From Pelagibacterales bacterium SAG-MED48 (GTDB lineage: Bacteria; Pseudomonadota; Alphaproteobacteria; Pelagibacterales; Pelagibacteraceae), in NCBI GenBank assembly GCA_014653375.1, contig JACWEP010000004.1:1-64000 (forward strand): DNA of 64,000 nucleotides. The letters are read 5' to 3'. The position numbers and the translations under genes were made by a program. Shown piece after piece: positions 62,186 to 64,000 of the stretch. Each line of letters starts with the position of its first letter. Position 1 is the stretch's first letter. The notes beneath the pieces are model-generated. The model saw only the letters and a list, made by a program, of their open reading frames with translations, was not told the DNA's origin and did no database searches.

Positions 62186-63082
62186 ATGAAAAATATTTTA
62201 ATTATCGGATGTGGTTTATTGGGATCATCTTTATTGAGAAGAATTCAAAAAAAAAAGATTGCCAAAAAAATTTATATTTATGAAAAATCAAAATCTAATA
62301 TCGCTAAAATAAAAAAATTAAAACTTCCTGGAATAATTATAAAAAATTTAGAGGATGGTATTATAAAATCAGATTTAATAATTCTATGCACACCAATGAG
62401 TGAATATAAGAATCTTATTCTTAAGATGAATAAATTTTTATCACCCAGGACTATTATGACAGATATAGGTTCATCAAAAATAGAGTCTTCAAAAATTATT
62501 AAAAAATTTCTAAGAAAAGATATTTTTTGGACACAAAGTCATCCCATTGCAGGATCTGAAGTAAGTGGACCAGAGCATGGTAAACAAGATATATTTGAGA
62601 ATAAATGGTGTGTTTTAATAAAAGAGAAAAATACTAAAAAAATTCATTTGAATGTATTAAATAAGTTTTGGAAAAAAATTGGTTCAAAAGTGGTTATTAT
62701 GAGCCCTGAAAAACATGATAAAATTTTTTCTATAACCAGTCATCTCCCCCACTTAATTGCATACAATCTAGTCAAGTCAGCGCAAGATTTTGAAAAAATA
62801 CAAAATTATGACTTGATTAAATATAGCGCAGGCGGTTTGAGAGATTTTTCAAGAATAGCAGCTTCAAATGAAATTATGTGGAGGGATATATTTTTTAATA
62901 ATAAGAAAAATATTTCAAAAGCTATTGATTTATTCATCAAAAACCTAAATTCATTCAAAAAAGATATTAATTCAAAAAATAATAAATCAATTTTAAGAAA
63001 ATTAATTCAAACAAAAAAAGTAAGAACAAAAATTATTAAATTAAAACAAGATATAGATAAACCAGATTTTGGAAGAAGCTAA
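62186..63082 (+). CDS. tyrA: Prephenate/arogenate dehydrogenase TyrA
   Basis: A 298-residue NAD(P)-dependent enzyme. IIGCGLLGSSL is the dinucleotide fold; LCTPMSEY, DIGSSK, THPIAGSE-type block (SHPIAGSEVSGPEHG) and SHLPHLIAYNLV are family blocks. It converts prephenate or arogenate towards tyrosine. It lacks a chorismate mutase domain and an ACT domain. The last 4 coding bases overlap the end of the NlpC/P60 gene on the other strand. The hisC-tyrA next to metX-metW order is seen in other alphaproteobacteria. Confidence 0.95.
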   Translation: MKNILIIGCGLLGSSLLRRIQKKKIAKKIYIYEKSKSNIAKIKKLKLPGIIIKNLEDGIIKSDLIILCTPMSEYKNLILKMNKFLSPRTIMTDIGSSKIESSKIIKKFLRKDIFWTQSHPIAGSEVSGPEHGKQDIFENKWCVLIKEKNTKKIHLNVLNKFWKKIGSKVVIMSPEKHDKIFSITSHLPHLIAYNLVKSAQDFEKIQNYDLIKYSAGGLRDFSRIAASNEIMWRDIFFNNKKNISKAIDLFIKNLNSFKKDINSKNNKSILRKLIQTKKVRTKIIKLKQDIDKPDFGRS

Positions 63083-63837
63083 TAATTTTTTATATTACAA
63101 ATTTTTTTAACCTCAAGTTTTGCTGTTTTTTTAATTAATTTTATCGTGTTTTCTGTTTTCATTATTAAGACTTTTTTTCTAGGACCATAGGCGTGAATGA
63201 AAGCATTATTTTTTAAACAAATTCCAACATGACCTCTCCAAAAAATTATATTTCCAGGTTTATAATTTTTTTTTTTTTTTTTCTCTCTACAATACTTTAT
63301 TTGATCTTTTGTATCTCTTGGAAAAAATAAATTATTATAATAGTAATACATTTGGATAAGTGCAGAGCAGTCAATGCCATCACAGCTTTTTCCTCCCCAA
63401 AAATATTTAGTCCCAAGAAATAATTTAAATATTTTCACAAAATCTTTTTCAACATGATTAATTTTTTTTATATCTTTTTTTTTAACCCATTGATTTTTGT
63501 CAAATTCAATAAAATTAACACTCTGATTTTGAAGTACTATTCTTGATGCAAAGTATATAAATTGGTTTGTGGGAACAAATTTATTATTTAATTTTTTAAA
63601 TACCTGAGATTTTAATCTAAATATTTTATGCGTAAGTTTTAAATTTTTTATGAATTTATCATTTTTTAAGTAGCCAATATATCTATCATAGCTTGTTTTA
63701 ATTTTGACCCATTTTTCATTTTTTGAAATAATAGAAAATTTTTCACCATATAAAATTTGCGAACTAATTTCTGACTTAACAGATGGCTTTATGTAAATAT
63801 TACCTAAACTACGATTAAAATAATAATTATTTTTCAC
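63079..63837 (-). CDS. NlpC/P60 family cysteine peptidase with SH3-like domains
   Basis: A 252-residue protein starting at GTG 63837. Two SH3-like segments (about 10-60 and 65-115) are followed by an NlpC/P60 domain with the catalytic Cys157 (CDGIDCSALIQ), His203 (WRGHVGICL) and His215 (FIHAYGP). The layout resembles YkfC-type gamma-D-glutamyl-L-diamino acid endopeptidases, which act on murein peptides. There is no signal peptide, so it is likely cytosolic and working in murein recycling, consistent with the ampG-like gene just upstream (11-bp overlap). A 17-base A run encodes Lys186-Lys190 between the Cys and the two His. Confidence 0.85.
   Translation of the reverse strand: MKNNYYFNRSLGNIYIKPSVKSEISSQILYGEKFSIISKNEKWVKIKTSYDRYIGYLKNDKFIKNLKLTHKIFRLKSQVFKKLNNKFVPTNQFIYFASRIVLQNQSVNFIEFDKNQWVKKKDIKKINHVEKDFVKIFKLFLGTKYFWGGKSCDGIDCSALIQMYYYYNNLFFPRDTKDQIKYCREKKKKKNYKPGNIIFWRGHVGICLKNNAFIHAYGPRKKVLIMKTENTIKLIKKTAKLEVKKICNIKNY
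63266..63282 (-). repeat. 17-base homopolymer in the NlpC/P60 gene
   Basis: T17 on the plus strand, A17 in the coding strand, giving five Lys codons plus part of Asn. By eye it is well beyond the other coding-strand runs in the window (around 10-11 bases). Slippage would shift the frame before the catalytic histidines. Confidence 0.9.
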
Positions 63838-64000
63838 TTAATTTAAGCTTGTTTCTCATGAACCATAATAAAATTAATGATGGTATTACCATTATAGCTG
63901 TTAGAATAAAAAATGTACCCCAATCGCCATTTAACCAATCCACTAATGCACCCGATGATGATGCTAAAGTTGTTCTGCCAGCTGTTCCAATTGAGGCTAA
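63827..64000 (-). CDS. AmpG-like MFS permease, C-terminal end (truncated by window edge)
   Basis: The minus strand is open from the window edge to a TAA at 63829-63827, encoding the last 57 residues of a membrane protein. It reads LASIGTAGRTTLASSSGALVD, then WGTFFILTAIMVIPSLILLWFM and a short Lys-rich tail. The GRTTLASSSG-type segment before the last helix is typical of AmpG muropeptide permeases. It overlaps the NlpC/P60 gene start by 11 bp, supporting a murein-recycling operon. Only the C-terminus is visible, so another MFS transporter is possible. Confidence 0.7.
   Translation of the reverse strand, partial: LASIGTAGRTTLASSSGALVDWLNGDWGTFFILTAIMVIPSLILLWFMRNKLKLSEK

Overview
The window is a very AT-rich, tightly packed stretch of an alphaproteobacterial chromosome. 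It looks like the SAR11 clade ('Candidatus Pelagibacter'): intergenic gaps are mostly 0-30 bp, neighbouring genes often overlap by 1-11 bp, TTG/GTG starts are used, and the gene content fits (DmdA very close to the SAR11 enzyme as I remember it, Tat-exported TRAP binding protein, glcDEF, SAM-II riboswitch before metX). This identification is by reading, not by database search. I see no rRNA, tRNA, insertion sequence, phage gene or CRISPR array, and no gene-free stretch longer than about 180 bp.

Layout. 1-2526: end of a cytochrome c maturation operon (ccmF 3' part, ccmG, ccmH) and a PagL-like outer-membrane protein. 2535-9856: 2-hydroxyacid metabolism (FMN hydroxyacid dehydrogenase, aminotransferase, glycolate oxidase GlcDEF, glyoxylate/hydroxypyruvate reductase). 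9985-13155: a DctPQM TRAP transporter with a terminator after the binding-protein gene. 13165-17010: amidase, a 59-residue membrane protein, an EamA transporter, an alpha/beta hydrolase and an unknown secreted protein. 17003-20264: signal recognition particle genes ftsY(-) and ffh(+) flanking dapF(-), with a structured RNA leader before ffh. 20280-25180: rpsP-trmD-rplS, then leuCDB. 25207-30480: a DMSP demethylation cluster in the order dmdC, dmdB, alpha/beta hydrolase, dmdA. 30500-44995: asd, sdhCDAB, mmsA, mdh, sucCD, sucAB, lpd. 45018-51870: priA and the F1 ATP synthase genes atpHAGDC. 51863-58407 (minus): rplU-rpmA-obgE-proB-proA-nadD-rsfS-ctpA-rppH. 58473-60923 (minus): metX-metW-gloB behind a SAM-II riboswitch. 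61102-63082: hisC-tyrA. 63079-64000 (minus): a cytosolic-type NlpC/P60 peptidase and the end of an ampG-like gene.

How it fits together. The window encodes much of a small marine heterotroph's carbon core. Organic acids enter by the TRAP transporter and are oxidised by the hydroxyacid/glycolate enzymes. DMSP is demethylated by DmdA and its methylmercaptopropionate processed by DmdB and DmdC. C3 products can pass through MmsA into the TCA cycle, most of whose enzymes are encoded here, and respiration then feeds the ATP synthase. Methyl groups from DmdA and SAM-controlled MetX link the DMSP cluster to methionine supply.

The most noteworthy non-textbook signals are: the multi-hairpin ffh leader with mutually exclusive pairings; a SAM-II riboswitch with no Shine-Dalgarno but a U7 tract just after it; near-identical 60-bp repeats shared by the tails of rpsP and rplS; a 17-base homopolymer inside the NlpC/P60 gene between its catalytic residues; a perfect 18-bp palindrome at the leuB/dmdC junction; and three convergent gene pairs whose coding ends overlap.
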